Assembly: GCA_905208455.1 (NCBI GenBank)
Contig: CAJLPK010000004.1
Location: forward strand, 1-55,696
From: an uncultured Bacillota bacterium
GTDB taxonomy: Bacteria > Bacillota > Clostridia > Christensenellales > QAND01
Length of the DNA stretch: 55,696 bases
Reading direction: 5' to 3'
The position numbers and the translations under genes were made by a program. Positions within the stretch are counted from its first letter, which is position 1, and the number at the start of each line of letters is the position of its first letter. This document shows positions 8,104 through 16,801 of this stretch, piece after piece. The notes beneath the pieces are model-generated. The model had not been told where the DNA came from, ran no database searches, and worked only from the letters and a program-made list of their open reading frames with translations.

Positions 8104-10446
8104 TCAAAGCCCTTTGAAGGATGCGTGCGACAAACATTTGGCAAAGATGCGCTCCAAAATAAGGGCGCAGGCTGCCAAAACGGCCCAAGGCGTATACAGC
8201 ACAGTGCTGAGCGCTGCAAGATCCAGCATACCGTGAAGGAGAACGACGGCAGCAAAATAGCCAGCCGTGACGGTACAGGTCAAAAACAGACGCAATGCAT
8301 TGAAGGGATAGCAGGCCTTGCACACTGCCATACAGCCAACCGTACCAACAAGCAGATACATCAGAAGGGTGGTCTGCGCTCCTGTAAAGCCGAGGGAGGG
8401 CGTCCACAGATACGCTGCCATGACGGTGCAGACCACAGCCAAGGCATTGGGCAGCGCGCGCCGCAAAACGGAACCGAGGAACGTACCATGGATTCTGCGG
8501 CCGTCCGGCTCAAAGGAGAGACAAAAAGAGGGGTAAGCCTCGATGATCAAGTCGATCAACGTGATCTGGATGGGCGCAAAGGGAAAGGGAATGTTGGCAG
8601 CCACACAGATGAGGGACAGCATCAACGAATAGAGCGTCTTGACAAAAAAGATGCCTGCCACCCGCGTGATGTTGTTGACGACGCGGCGCCCCTCCAGCAA
8701 GACATTGGGCAGAGCGGTAAAGTCGGAATGAAGCAGCACAAGCTGAGACACCTGGCGCGCGGCGTCGCTGCCCTCGGCAATGGCAATGCTGCAATCCGCT
8801 TCGCGCAAGGCAAGGATGTCATTGACGCCGTCCCCTGTCATCGCGACGGAATGCCCCTGCGACTGCAGTGCCTGTACAAGCAGCTTTTTTTGCGCAGGAG
8901 AAACGCGGCCAAATACGGTATAAGTGCGTGCGGCGCGGGCAATCGCTTCGGGATCTTCTACGCCTGTCATATCGATGAAAGAAGAGGCGCTGGCAAGGCC
9001 GGCCCGTTTTGCAATGGCGCATACGGCTGCAGGATTGTCCCCGGAAATCACCTTCACCTCTACCCCTTCGCGCTGAAAATAGGCCAGCGTTTCCCGGGCG
9101 CCCTTTCGGATGATGTCTGAAATGACGATGGCACACAGCGGCGTCAATGGCGGCAGCGGCTGATCTGCCGAAATGGGATGGGGGGTCCATACGGCAGCGA
9201 GCACGCGCGCACCGTTTTCAATCTCTTGCTTGAGAGGGGCTGGCAGCGATTCAGACAAGAGACGCTCGGGAGCGCCCAGAATCAATGTGCCGTTATCGCC
9301 AAATGTCATGCTGCTCCATTTGCGCTGCGATGAAAAAGGGATCTTCTCGGTAGGAGCATAGGCGCTGCTCTTAGAAAAATAATCACTGAGAGCCTGAAAC
9401 GTGGCGTTGTTATCGTCGCTATGCTGTAAAAAAGAGCCGAGCATGTCTTCCACATGCACGGGCGGCTCTTGGCATAGAGCGTGCACAGACTCCACCTGCA
9501 TATTGCCTTCGGTGAGCGTACCGGTCTTATCCAGGCAAAGCACATCTACATGGGCCAGCGTTTCCAAGGAAAACAAGGCCTGCACCAAAATCTGTTTTTT
9601 AGCCAAGCGAATCACGCCGACGGCCAATGAAATGCTGATGAGCAATACCAGCCCCTTTGGCAGCATCCCCAGAAGGCCGGCGGAAGTGGAGATCACGGCA
9701 TCCGGCAGGGCAGACTGACGCAGCAACACGGCCTCGATGAACAGCACAATGCCGAGCGGCACAATGAAAAAGCCGGTAAAACGAGTGACCTTCTGCATAG
9801 AGGTCATGAGCTCGGAATGGATCTTTTTCAGCTTTTTAGCCTCGATAGAGAGCTTTGTAGCATAGTTGTCCGCCCCCACATGGTCCACAACCGCCGCGCA
9901 CTTGCCGCTGACAACAAAGCTGCCGGACAGCACCGCGTCCCCGGGGCTTTTATGGACGGGGTCGGATTCGCCTGTTAAAAGCGCTTCGTTGGCTTCGATC
10001 TGCCCGGAAAGCAGCGTAGCGTCAGCACAGATCTGCTGGCCGCTTTGCAGGATCAGCACATCGTCTAAAACCAAGTCGCTAACGGAGATTTCCTGCACCC
10101 TCCCATCACGCATGACATGCGCGGTAGGACGGGATAAAAGGGAGAGCTTGTCTACCAGGCGCTTGGCATGCAGCTCCTGGGCGATGCCGATACAGGTGTT
10201 TAACGCGATGATGAGGATAAACACCATATTGGACCAGGCGCCGACCAGCGCCAGCGCCAGCGCGATCAATACGTTAAATAAATTAAATAGGGTACAGATA
10301 TTTTCCTGAAAGATCTGACGAATGGATTTACTGATGGCTGGAGGCGCCTGGTTTTGCAATCCTTGGCGAATCCGTTCCTGTACCTGTTTGCCGGAAAGCC
10401 CTTTTTCCGGAGCTGGCCGGAACCGGGAAATCTTATCTTGGCTCAT
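8104..10446 (-). CDS. P-type ATPase, CtpE-like (putative calcium transporter)
   Basis: Integral membrane cation pump of 780 residues. Start ATG 10446 (MSQDKISRF) is 7 bases after AAAGGAGG. Visible motifs: LTGES (actuator, 157-161), PKGL in the ion-binding helix (263-266), the phosphorylated aspartate in DKTGTLTEGN (D306), SGDNPAAVCAIAKRAG, and MTGDGVNDILALREA in the hinge. The order and the LGMLPKGLVLLISISLAVGV segment resemble CtpE of mycobacteria, reported to take up calcium. CtpE has PEGL, here the acidic residue is Lys. This changes the ion site and makes the substrate uncertain. Transcribed alone. Confidence 0.85.
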   Translation of the reverse strand: MSQDKISRFRPAPEKGLSGKQVQERIRQGLQNQAPPAISKSIRQIFQENICTLFNLFNVLIALALALVGAWSNMVFILIIALNTCIGIAQELHAKRLVDKLSLLSRPTAHVMRDGRVQEISVSDLVLDDVLILQSGQQICADATLLSGQIEANEALLTGESDPVHKSPGDAVLSGSFVVSGKCAAVVDHVGADNYATKLSIEAKKLKKIHSELMTSMQKVTRFTGFFIVPLGIVLFIEAVLLRQSALPDAVISTSAGLLGMLPKGLVLLISISLAVGVIRLAKKQILVQALFSLETLAHVDVLCLDKTGTLTEGNMQVESVHALCQEPPVHVEDMLGSFLQHSDDNNATFQALSDYFSKSSAYAPTEKIPFSSQRKWSSMTFGDNGTLILGAPERLLSESLPAPLKQEIENGARVLAAVWTPHPISADQPLPPLTPLCAIVISDIIRKGARETLAYFQREGVEVKVISGDNPAAVCAIAKRAGLASASSFIDMTGVEDPEAIARAARTYTVFGRVSPAQKKLLVQALQSQGHSVAMTGDGVNDILALREADCSIAIAEGSDAARQVSQLVLLHSDFTALPNVLLEGRRVVNNITRVAGIFFVKTLYSLMLSLICVAANIPFPFAPIQITLIDLIIEAYPSFCLSFEPDGRRIHGTFLGSVLRRALPNALAVVCTVMAAYLWTPSLGFTGAQTTLLMYLLVGTVGCMAVCKACYPFNALRLFLTCTVTAGYFAAVVLLHGMLDLAALSTVLYTPWAVLAACALILERIFAKCLSHASFKGL

Positions 10447-10883
10447 GCCATATCCTCCTTTGCTGGGTAAGTATAAAAAATATTCTACCACAAAAGAAAA
10501 ACGAGCAGAAAAAATTAACCAATTCTTAAACAAAGAGCAAAAAGCAAGCCATAATTGTGCTGACAGGATGACGGGCGCATGGCCGGGCCCGGATGCCGCA
10601 AGCATAAAAAAGAGGAAAAGAAGGTTCTTTTGCAGTTGTCAGTTTTTCACAGATTGATACGCTGTATATTGACACAGGATAAAAGCGAAAGAGACACGGG
10701 TCTCAGGCTTTTTCAAAAAGGATTTTACATGCCGGCCATGATTTTTCCTTGAGAATCTCTGGATTTTTGATGCGTTTATACGCCCAGTAAAAAAACAAAA
10801 ACCCAAAAAACCATGCAAAGCCGCATTGTTCCTAGGTTTTGGGTGGCAGAGTTTTACGATATGAATCTTTCCTTTCGGGCAAC
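10447..10883. other. Intergenic region upstream of the P-type ATPase and downstream of tRNA-Arg
   Basis: About 440 bases. An 85-codon frame on the minus strand (10639-10896) overlaps the tRNA terminator and has no ribosome site. I see no other gene or RNA here. Confidence 0.4.
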
Positions 10884-10922
10884 AAAAATATCGCAATCCA
10901 ATAAGGTGAATTGCGATATTTG
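10884..10922 (-). terminator. Terminator of tRNA-Arg
   Basis: Stem AAATATCGCAAT / ATTGCGATATTT with a 12-base loop and T run on the minus strand, directly 3' of the tRNA. Confidence 0.85.
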
Positions 10923-10938
10923 CTCGGGCCGCTGCCCG

Positions 10939-11015
10939 TGGCGCACCTAACAGGATTCGAACCTGTGGCCTACCGCTTAGGAGGCGGTCGCTCTATCCTA
11001 CTGAGCTATAGGTGC
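10939..11015 (-). tRNA. tRNA-Arg (anticodon CCT), CCA encoded
   Basis: Cloverleaf visible on the minus strand: acceptor GCACCTA pairing with TAGGTGC, D arm GCTC/GAGC, anticodon stem ACCGC/GCGGT around loop CTCCTAA (anticodon CCT, reads AGG), T arm ACAGG-TTCGAAT-CCTGT, discriminator G and encoded CCA. 77 bases with CCA. Confidence 0.96.
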
Positions 11016-11123
11016 ACAAGACCATTTCTTATTTTAATCAGGCATACGTGCATTTGTCAACCAAGCGGGTGCTTGTTCTTTTTTGTTTTCCCTGTGCATA
11101 CAAGTGGACGGGGAGGCTGTGCC

Positions 11124-12191
11124 ATGAAGCATAAAAGGATCGCGCAGAAAAAAAGGAAAAGACAGATCCGTGCAAAGCGGCGGCCGCGCCCGCAGGGTAC
11201 GGCCAGGGCGAGAGCGCAGCACTGGGTGCTGGGGATCTTGGCTGTGGTTGCATTGTCCTGCTGGATGAGCACGTCAGAAGAGGACGGCTCATTTTGGCCG
11301 CTGGATCTATTGGCACCCAAGCAAACAGAGATCATGAGCGAAACCATAAAGGTGCTGGATACGGCGCATGATGATAAAATAGTGGAAATGCCGCTGGAGG
11401 AATACATTGTGGCTGTGGTTTCAGCGGAAATGCCGGTAAGCTATGAGCTGGAAGCGCTCAAGGCGCAGGCGGTCGCGGCGCGCACCTATACCTACGATAA
11501 GATGCTGGGGAACGGGTGCGGCCGAAGCGAAGCGGTGATCTGTACGGACAGCGGCCACTGCCAAGCGTTTTGTGACGAGGAAGGCCGGCGTAAGAAATGG
11601 GGCGATTCCTTTGAGAAAAACGAGGAAAAGCTCCGCCAAGCTGTGGAGGAGACAAAAGGCCAGGTGCTGGAGTACGATGGGGCACCTATTGTAGCGCTGT
11701 TCCATTCCACCTCGGGAGGGCGCACGGAGGATGTAGAGAATGTTTATAAGAATGCATTGCCCTATTTGCGGGGCGTAGACAGCCCGGGCGAGGAATCCGC
11801 GCCCCGCTACCAGAGAACGGTCAGCATTTCCAAGGAGGAGTTTGTCCAAAAGCTGATGGAAGAGGATGAAAAGGCAGAGGTCACGGAAAAAAACATCGCG
11901 GACTCGATAGGCGCATATCAAAGAACGGCATCGGGCCGTGTGCAAACCGTGGAAATCGGAAAGACAAAGTTTACCGGCAAGCAGATCCGCGCTTTGTTTA
12001 CCCTGGATTCCACGGATTTTACCTTTGCTTTTGAGAAAGAAAATGTGCAGATTACGACAAAGGGCTATGGCCATGGCGTGGGGATGAGCCAGGTAGGCGC
12101 CAATGCAATGGCCAAAGAGGGCAAAAGCTATGAGGAGATTTTGACGCATTATTATACCGGGGTAACGTTGGCACAAATGGAAAAGCCTTGA
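11124..12191 (+). CDS. spoIID: Stage II sporulation protein D (peptidoglycan lytic transglycosylase)
   Basis: Membrane-anchored enzyme that, with SpoIIM and SpoIIP, thins septal peptidoglycan and drives engulfment of the forespore. 355 residues from ATG 11124, 7 bases after GGGAGG. A basic N terminus (KHKRIAQKKRKRQIRAKRR) precedes a membrane segment near residues 34-48. The SpoIID domain follows: MPLEEYIVAVVSAEMP with the catalytic Glu region, LKAQAVAARTYTY, ALFHSTSGGRTED, YLRGVDSPGE and the C-terminal KGYGHGVGMSQVGANAMA. All are standard family blocks. spoIIQ follows after 66 bases with its own promoter. In relatives the gene is under sigma-E; I could not fix that promoter. Confidence 0.95.
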   Translation: MKHKRIAQKKRKRQIRAKRRPRPQGTARARAQHWVLGILAVVALSCWMSTSEEDGSFWPLDLLAPKQTEIMSETIKVLDTAHDDKIVEMPLEEYIVAVVSAEMPVSYELEALKAQAVAARTYTYDKMLGNGCGRSEAVICTDSGHCQAFCDEEGRRKKWGDSFEKNEEKLRQAVEETKGQVLEYDGAPIVALFHSTSGGRTEDVENVYKNALPYLRGVDSPGEESAPRYQRTVSISKEEFVQKLMEEDEKAEVTEKNIADSIGAYQRTASGRVQTVEIGKTKFTGKQIRALFTLDSTDFTFAFEKENVQITTKGYGHGVGMSQVGANAMAKEGKSYEEILTHYYTGVTLAQMEKP

Positions 12192-12207
12192 AAAAATAAA
12201 TCCATGT

Positions 12208-12237
12208 GTATATGCCTGCTTTGACGCGGCAACAATA
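12208..12237 (+). promoter_or_regulatory. Sigma-F (or sigma-G) promoter of spoIIQ
   Basis: GTATA at 12208-12212, 15-base spacer, GGCAACAATA at 12228-12237. This matches the forespore consensus GYATA-N15-GGNNANANTR at every fixed position. Transcription would begin close to 12244, leaving a very short leader before the ribosome site AAAGGAGG (12243-12250). Confidence 0.75.
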
Positions 12238-12257
12238 GCGTTAAAGGAGGAATCAAC

Positions 12258-13019
12258 ATGGATAACCGAAATTTTAGACGCAATGACAGGGGCCCCATCC
12301 GCCAACGCTCGCAGCTGGCGGCATTCATGGATAAAAATGGAATTTACCTGGTCATGCTCGTATGCTTGGCGCTTATCGGCGTAACCGCGTACTTTACATT
12401 GGGCAGCAGCGATGGAAATACTGCTTCACAGCCAACGCCAACGGCCTCTGCCCAGGCGGCAAACCAAAACAACGGGACGACGCTTCAGCAGGAGATGGAC
12501 CGCCTCAACGAAATCGCCAAGGCGACCCAGCCCCCTGCGCCGACGGCAACCCCGACCGCAACGCCTATGCCGACTGAGTCCCCCAAGGCAAAGCAGACGG
12601 TTGTGGCAGTAAAGCCCACGATGCCGGTAGAAGGCGAGGTGCTGCGCCCCTTCAGCGCAGAGGACCCGGTATATTTCCAAACGCTCAATGCCTGGATGGT
12701 ACACAAGGCGGCGGATATACAGGCCGAAGAGGGAACAGAGGTAGTGGCCATGCTGGACGGCACGGTGGAGTCTGTGGAAAATAACGCAGAAACCGGGTAC
12801 ACCATTGTCATCAAGCATGCCAACGATGTAAAGACCACCTATGGGAACCTTCAGGCCCCGGAAGAAATCAAAAAGGGACAACAGGTAAAGCAGGGGGAGG
12901 TCATCGGCAAAGTAGGGAAAAGCGCAAACAACACCGCCAATGACCCCGCGCATCTTCATTTTGGCGTGAGTGTAAAGGGAACCGACAAAGACCCCATCGC
13001 CTACGTGGAAGGAAAATAA
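12258..13019 (+). CDS. spoIIQ: SpoIIQ-like LytM (M23) protein of the forespore membrane
   Basis: 253 residues, start ATG 12258 after AAAGGAGGAATCAAC. A short basic cytoplasmic part, one membrane helix near 29-47, a Pro/Thr/Ala linker (51-120), then a LytM domain. In sporulating bacteria SpoIIQ binds SpoIIIAH across the engulfing membranes and forms the mother cell-forespore channel. The zinc ligands are retained: H149 and D153 in MVHKAADI, and H232 and H234 in HLHFG. Bacillus subtilis SpoIIQ has lost these; clostridial ones keep them. Position directly after spoIID and the forespore promoter support the call over a general M23 endopeptidase. Confidence 0.9.
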   Translation: MDNRNFRRNDRGPIRQRSQLAAFMDKNGIYLVMLVCLALIGVTAYFTLGSSDGNTASQPTPTASAQAANQNNGTTLQQEMDRLNEIAKATQPPAPTATPTATPMPTESPKAKQTVVAVKPTMPVEGEVLRPFSAEDPVYFQTLNAWMVHKAADIQAEEGTEVVAMLDGTVESVENNAETGYTIVIKHANDVKTTYGNLQAPEEIKKGQQVKQGEVIGKVGKSANNTANDPAHLHFGVSVKGTDKDPIAYVEGK

Positions 13020-13069
13020 GCAGGGCTTCCTGCTTTTTTCTTTTGCCGCCATCCTTGCATGGCGGCAAA
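13017..13069 (+). terminator. Terminator of spoIIQ plus a second hairpin
   Basis: AAGCAGG / CCTGCTTTTTTC forms a short terminator (13017-13040). It is followed at once by an 11-bp stem TTTGCCGCCAT / ATGGCGGCAAA (13042-13069) without a T run. Confidence 0.75.
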
Positions 13070-13143
13070 TCTTTAACTTGCAAACCGCCCTTCTATGCCT
13101 TATCATTAAGACTTAAGAGAACGGAAAAGGCGGTGCCATATCG

Positions 13144-13443
13144 ATGGTATTTTTGGGGATGCACATTTCTATTTGGATCGGCCTGCTGGGGTTGATTGTA
13201 TACTCTGTCAACATCATCATCGTAAACCATTATATCAAGATCAAAGCGCTTCAGATCCAGGAGCAGAAAAAACAGGAGCGGCGCAGGAGCAGCGAAAACC
13301 GCAGGGCAAAGACAAAGGCAGATGAAAAGCTGATGAAGGAAGTGCCTAAGCTGAAATGGACGCTGCCGGTGGGCGTGATTTCGCTGCTGGTTGCGATCTT
13401 TGGCTTTGGATGGACGATCCTGCGCCTGGTGGGGATCCTGTAA
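13144..13443 (+). CDS. Small two-helix membrane protein, unknown function
   Basis: 99 residues. Hydrophobic helices at about residues 6-27 and 74-96 flank a strongly basic and acidic stretch (QEQKKQERRRSSENRRAK) likely to be cytoplasmic and helical. ATG 13144 follows AAAAGGCGGTG at about 9 bases. No known family recognised. It lies after the spoIID-spoIIQ pair and before a convergent glycosyltransferase, with a shared terminator. A sporulation role is possible only by position. Confidence 0.65.
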   Translation: MVFLGMHISIWIGLLGLIVYSVNIIIVNHYIKIKALQIQEQKKQERRRSSENRRAKTKADEKLMKEVPKLKWTLPVGVISLLVAIFGFGWTILRLVGIL

Positions 13444-13455
13444 ATCTGTAAAAAA

Positions 13456-13487
13456 AGAAAAAGTGCGTTTTATCCGCACTTTTTTTT
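13456..13487. terminator. Shared terminator between small membrane protein and glycosyltransferase
   Basis: Stem AAAAGTGCG / CGCACTTTT with loop of 7 and T runs on both strands; convergent genes use it from either side. Confidence 0.9.
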
Positions 13488-14676
13488 ATTGCTCTTTTGC
13501 CCGATAGGCCTCAATGATGCGAAGATATTCCTCGTATACCTGGTCTACGATCATGGACCAGGACTTGGCCAGCGTTTTCTGCGCTTTCTGCCCGATTGCC
13601 TGTGCCTGCTGGGGATGGCGCAGACAATAGAGCATGGTATCCCTCAGGCTTTCAGCATTGTTTTCGCATAAAAACCCATTGACTTTATCCTCTACCCCTT
13701 GTGCGGCGGTGCTGCCCCGCACCAGAATAGAGGGAGCCCCCATGGCGGAAGCCTCCCGCACGACAAGGGGGGCGTTATCGTATACGGAAGGGAAGACGAA
13801 TGCGCTGGCACGCAGGTATAAATAGGAAAGAAGCGTGCGGTCCTGGATGGTGCCAAGCAGGGAGGCCTGCTGGGCTAGGCCCTCATGTTCGTCAATAAAC
13901 ACCTGCATATCCTGCTGGGCATAGCCGGTGCCGACAAACACCAGGCGGAAATCCGGCTCGATATGCCGCAGCTGCTCGGCAGCCTCTAATATCATGCGTA
14001 CATTTTTTTGCCAAATGTGCTGGCCGACAAAGACGAACAGCGGCTGGCCGGGACGGAGGGAACAGATTTTTTCCGCCTGTCGCTTGGCGCTGTCGATTTC
14101 CGCCTGCGTTTCAGGCGCGCACAGGTCTGTGCCGTTGTTGATGACGGTGACGGGGCCTTGGTAGCCGTATTCGCGCAGCGTTTCCACGGTGGCGTCGCTG
14201 ACAGTCCAAACGCTGTCGCATTTTTGGAAAAATTTTATGACGAGATTGACCCCTGTACGTGCGATGTGCTCGCTATGGAAATACTGCACGAAATCGTCGT
14301 AAAATTTACTGTGAAAGGTGCCGACCAGGGGGATATGCTGTTTTTTTGCCACCCGAAGCGCTTCAGAGCCGGCAGAAAACGGCGAGTGGGAGTGAACCAG
14401 ATCAAACCGCATGCTGTCCACCTGCCTGCGGTAGCCGGCATCCAGCACGGGGAACCCCAGCCGGTAAGGCTTGCGCCCGGGGATCGGCATAGACAAATAA
14501 GGCTGCACATCAAACGACTCATCGCTGTGAGAGCGTTTGGGATTGGGCGCATAGACCACGCATTTGCCATACTTTTTATTGAGCCAATAGGCATAGTTGC
14601 GTACGACGGTAACAACGCCGTCCGTAACGGGCAAATAGCCGTCATTGAATTGTCCGATGGTTAAGGGCGTCTGCAT
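13486..14676 (-). CDS. Glycosyltransferase family 4 (GT-B fold)
   Basis: 396 residues. ATG 14676 (MQTPLTIGQFNDGYLPVTDG) follows GGGGAG at 8 bases; the open frame upstream runs through tarI/ispD in another phase and is not coding. N-terminal acceptor domain has the family 4 opening with DGVVTVVRNYAYWL and DLVHSHSPFSAG. The C-terminal donor domain has FVGQHIWQKNVRMILEAAEQL and FVFPSVYDNAPLVVREASAMGAP, the E-x7-E region of retaining GT4 enzymes. Products of close relatives include glycolipids and teichoic-type polymers. It is 26 bases downstream of the cytidylyltransferase, so the two form an operon and point to a surface polymer or lipid pathway. Confidence 0.85.
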   Translation of the reverse strand: MQTPLTIGQFNDGYLPVTDGVVTVVRNYAYWLNKKYGKCVVYAPNPKRSHSDESFDVQPYLSMPIPGRKPYRLGFPVLDAGYRRQVDSMRFDLVHSHSPFSAGSEALRVAKKQHIPLVGTFHSKFYDDFVQYFHSEHIARTGVNLVIKFFQKCDSVWTVSDATVETLREYGYQGPVTVINNGTDLCAPETQAEIDSAKRQAEKICSLRPGQPLFVFVGQHIWQKNVRMILEAAEQLRHIEPDFRLVFVGTGYAQQDMQVFIDEHEGLAQQASLLGTIQDRTLLSYLYLRASAFVFPSVYDNAPLVVREASAMGAPSILVRGSTAAQGVEDKVNGFLCENNAESLRDTMLYCLRHPQQAQAIGQKAQKTLAKSWSMIVDQVYEEYLRIIEAYRAKEQ

Positions 14677-14702
14677 TTGCGGGTCTCCCCTTTCGATAAA
14701 TC

Positions 14703-15443
14703 TTACTGTTTGATGCTTCCCGGATCTGCGGCATTGGATGCGGCGAAAGAAAATCTTTGCGCAAAAAAACGTGCGATTTCCATATCTTCCGGCGTTGTGA
14801 TCTTGATATTGGTTTTGGAGCCTGCAACAAGATGCACAGGATGCCCCATCTGCAAAACCAGAGAGCAGTCGTCTGTAACGGGCGCAGGCGATGACAGCGC
14901 GGCATAGCGCTGATGCGCTTTTTGGATGACAGAGCAATGGAAGGACTGCGGGGTCTGCCCTAAATACAGCGAGGACCTGGCAGGGATTTCCTGGAGGTCT
15001 TTGCCGTTTAGGCTGTGCACGATGGTATCCTGCACAGGAAAAACGGTATAAACAGCGCCATACTGCCGGGCCATATGGATATTTTCCAGAATGATGCGTT
15101 CCGTCACAAAGGGGCGGACGGCATCGTGGATTAAGAGGATATCCCTTGGCGCGCAAAAGGGCGCGACAGCCTCTACCGCATTTTTAGAGGTAAGGCGGCG
15201 GTCTTCACCGGCCTTTGCAAAGTACCGCACCTTCGTGAGATGATGCTCCTGAATCATGCGCTGCATCAGCGGCAGATACGAGGGCGCGCACGCAAGGCAG
15301 ATGGCGTCTATTTGAGAGCAGCTTTCAAACGCACGCAAGGTATGGAGCACGATGGGCGCCCCGTTTATCAAAAGATATTGCTTGGGTGTGGAATGATTCA
15401 TACGCGTACCGGCGCCGCCTGCCAGAATCAATGCGATATTCAA
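14703..15443 (-). CDS. IspD/TarI-family cytidylyltransferase (TarI-like favoured)
   Basis: 246 residues. Nucleotidyltransferase that makes CDP-alcohols: either CDP-methylerythritol (IspD, isoprenoids) or CDP-ribitol (TarI, teichoic acids). Motifs: LILAGGAGTRM and PKQYLLINGAPI for nucleotide binding, DILLIHDAVRPFVTERII, LYLGQTPQSF, and NIKITTPEDMEIA. HDAVRPF-T-RII and GQTPQSF look more like TarI than classical IspD, and the neighbour is a glycosyltransferase. The start is a TTG at 15443, 6 bases after AGGGGGAG; no nearer ATG exists. Upstream lies an extended -10 promoter. I cannot exclude that it is the genome's only IspD. Confidence 0.8.
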   Translation of the reverse strand: MNIALILAGGAGTRMNHSTPKQYLLINGAPIVLHTLRAFESCSQIDAICLACAPSYLPLMQRMIQEHHLTKVRYFAKAGEDRRLTSKNAVEAVAPFCAPRDILLIHDAVRPFVTERIILENIHMARQYGAVYTVFPVQDTIVHSLNGKDLQEIPARSSLYLGQTPQSFHCSVIQKAHQRYAALSSPAPVTDDCSLVLQMGHPVHLVAGSKTNIKITTPEDMEIARFFAQRFSFAASNAADPGSIKQ

Positions 15444-15522
15444 AATGACTCCCCCTAAACGCCTGCCTCACAGAACAGGACTTGATGAAAACGCCAATAT
15501 GACATGCCAGCATATTATTTTT

Positions 15523-15530
15523 ATTATACC
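15523..15530 (-). promoter_or_regulatory. Extended -10 promoter of the cytidylyltransferase-glycosyltransferase operon
   Basis: Minus-strand TGGTATAAT, an extended -10 (TGnTATAAT), about 80 bases before the TTG start. The -35 region is poor. Confidence 0.5.
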
Positions 15531-15654
15531 AGGTATGAAACGGAAAAGGGAAATTTTCCTGCTCAAAAGTGAGGATACCCGGGGGCGATTCCCTAAATAA
15601 CGGGGGAAAAAGGCGCTTTTTTGGCGAAATAATGTGGCATTCGTAGCAACATGT

Positions 15655-15662
15655 GATATAAT
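15655..15662 (+). promoter_or_regulatory. Extended -10 promoter of the DUF3048 lipoprotein gene
   Basis: GTGATATAAT, with TATAAT at 15657-15662 and TG one base ahead of it. A weak TGGCAT lies 16 bases further upstream. Confidence 0.5.
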
Positions 15663-15723
15663 CAATCGGAAAAAATACAAAAAATAAGCCCTGTAAGGCA
15701 GAATGTATGAGGAGGCAATGGCT

Positions 15724-16719
15724 ATGAAAAAGCTGATCGGCATGATGCTGGCAGTGTGCATGATCGTACCGCTGGCAGCTGGCTGTGGCAAAAAGGAGGA
15801 ACCTCAGCCCTCGGCGGCAGCGCCAACACAGAGCGCTGTAAGCACAGGACGCGACCCGCTGAACGGCAGCGAGACGATCTCTGAGTATAAGCCTATCATC
15901 GCGATGATAGACAACAGCGATGCAGCCCGGCCGCAGGAGGGCATTCAGGCGGCGGACATCATGTATGAATGTGAAGTGGAGGGCGGCATTACGCGGCTGA
16001 TGGGCGTCTGGAACAGCGATGTGCCGGATGTGATCGGGCCTGTACGCAGCGCTCGGCAGTATTTTACGGCGCTGGCATCGGAATATGACGGCGTATTTTG
16101 CCATTTTGGCGGCCCGAGTGAATCCGGAGACAAGCTCAACGTATACAACTATATGGAGAAGAACAAGCTATTTCAGGCTCGCTGCGACGGGCTGACGGAG
16201 ACGGCCGCGTATTACAGGGAAAGCTCCCGCAGCGCGCCGCATAATGCGTGCCTCTATACGGAAAAAGCTCGTGAAATGATTGATTTTACGCCTACGGTGC
16301 GTGCGTTCCAGTTTGATCCTGAGGTAGCGTTGGCCAACCAAGCGGAGGAGATCTCTCTAAAGTTTGGCGGAAATCTGGTATATACGTATGACAGCGGGAC
16401 ACAGACCTATAAAAGAAAGGTAAACGGAAAGGAGCATAAGGATTCCGATACCAAAAAGGGAGTAGAAGTAAAGAATCTGATCTTCCAGTTTACCAATTAC
16501 CATGATGAGAATGTAAATGGGCAACTGGCAGATGTGGCGGGCGGCTCCGGCAAGCTCGTATATGCCATCAACGGCAAGTATGCGGAGGGTACCTGGAGCA
16601 AAGACAGCGCCAAGGCAAAGACGGTTTATAAGGATGCAGACGGCAACGAGATCGTTTTGCAGCCAGGCAACACCTGGATCCATGTAGTGCCGACAGGAAC
16701 GGATATTACCCTGAAATAA
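15724..16719 (+). CDS. DUF3048 (YerB-like) lipoprotein
   Basis: 331 residues from ATG 15724, 8 bases after GAGGAGG (upstream in-frame ATGs lie inside the ribosome site). Lipobox PLAAGC with Cys21. The mature protein carries the two DUF3048 parts: an N-terminal region with PIIAMIDNSDAARPQEGIQA, ITRLMGVW and VRSARQYFTALASEYD, and a C-terminal region with NLIFQFTNYHD and WIHVVPTG. YerB of Bacillus is a membrane-anchored protein of unknown role. Transcribed alone, with its own promoter and terminator. Confidence 0.88.
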   Translation: MKKLIGMMLAVCMIVPLAAGCGKKEEPQPSAAAPTQSAVSTGRDPLNGSETISEYKPIIAMIDNSDAARPQEGIQAADIMYECEVEGGITRLMGVWNSDVPDVIGPVRSARQYFTALASEYDGVFCHFGGPSESGDKLNVYNYMEKNKLFQARCDGLTETAAYYRESSRSAPHNACLYTEKAREMIDFTPTVRAFQFDPEVALANQAEEISLKFGGNLVYTYDSGTQTYKRKVNGKEHKDSDTKKGVEVKNLIFQFTNYHDENVNGQLADVAGGSGKLVYAINGKYAEGTWSKDSAKAKTVYKDADGNEIVLQPGNTWIHVVPTGTDITLK

Positions 16720-16747
16720 GGGGCACTGCAAAAGCTAGGAGTTGACC

Positions 16748-16790
16748 AAGGAACAGCAGCGGGGACAGGCTCGCTGCTGTTCTTTTATTT
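16748..16790 (+). terminator. Terminator of the DUF3048 gene
   Basis: Stem GAACAGCAGCG / CGCTGCTGTTC with a 10-base loop followed by TTTTATTT. Confidence 0.88.
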
Positions 16791-16801
16791 GCTGGAGGGA
16801 G

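Noticed and set aside
10639..10896. 85-codon ORF on the minus strand
   Set aside because: It overlaps the tRNA-Arg terminator, has no ribosome site and unlikely composition.
11097..11104. CATACAAG as a sigma-E -10 for spoIID
   Set aside because: No ATA-type -35 at the right distance, and the start would fall almost on the ribosome site. Left unassigned.
14677..15156. N-terminal extension of the glycosyltransferase (556-residue frame)
   Set aside because: It overlaps the conserved cytidylyltransferase gene in another frame and the family N terminus begins at 14676.
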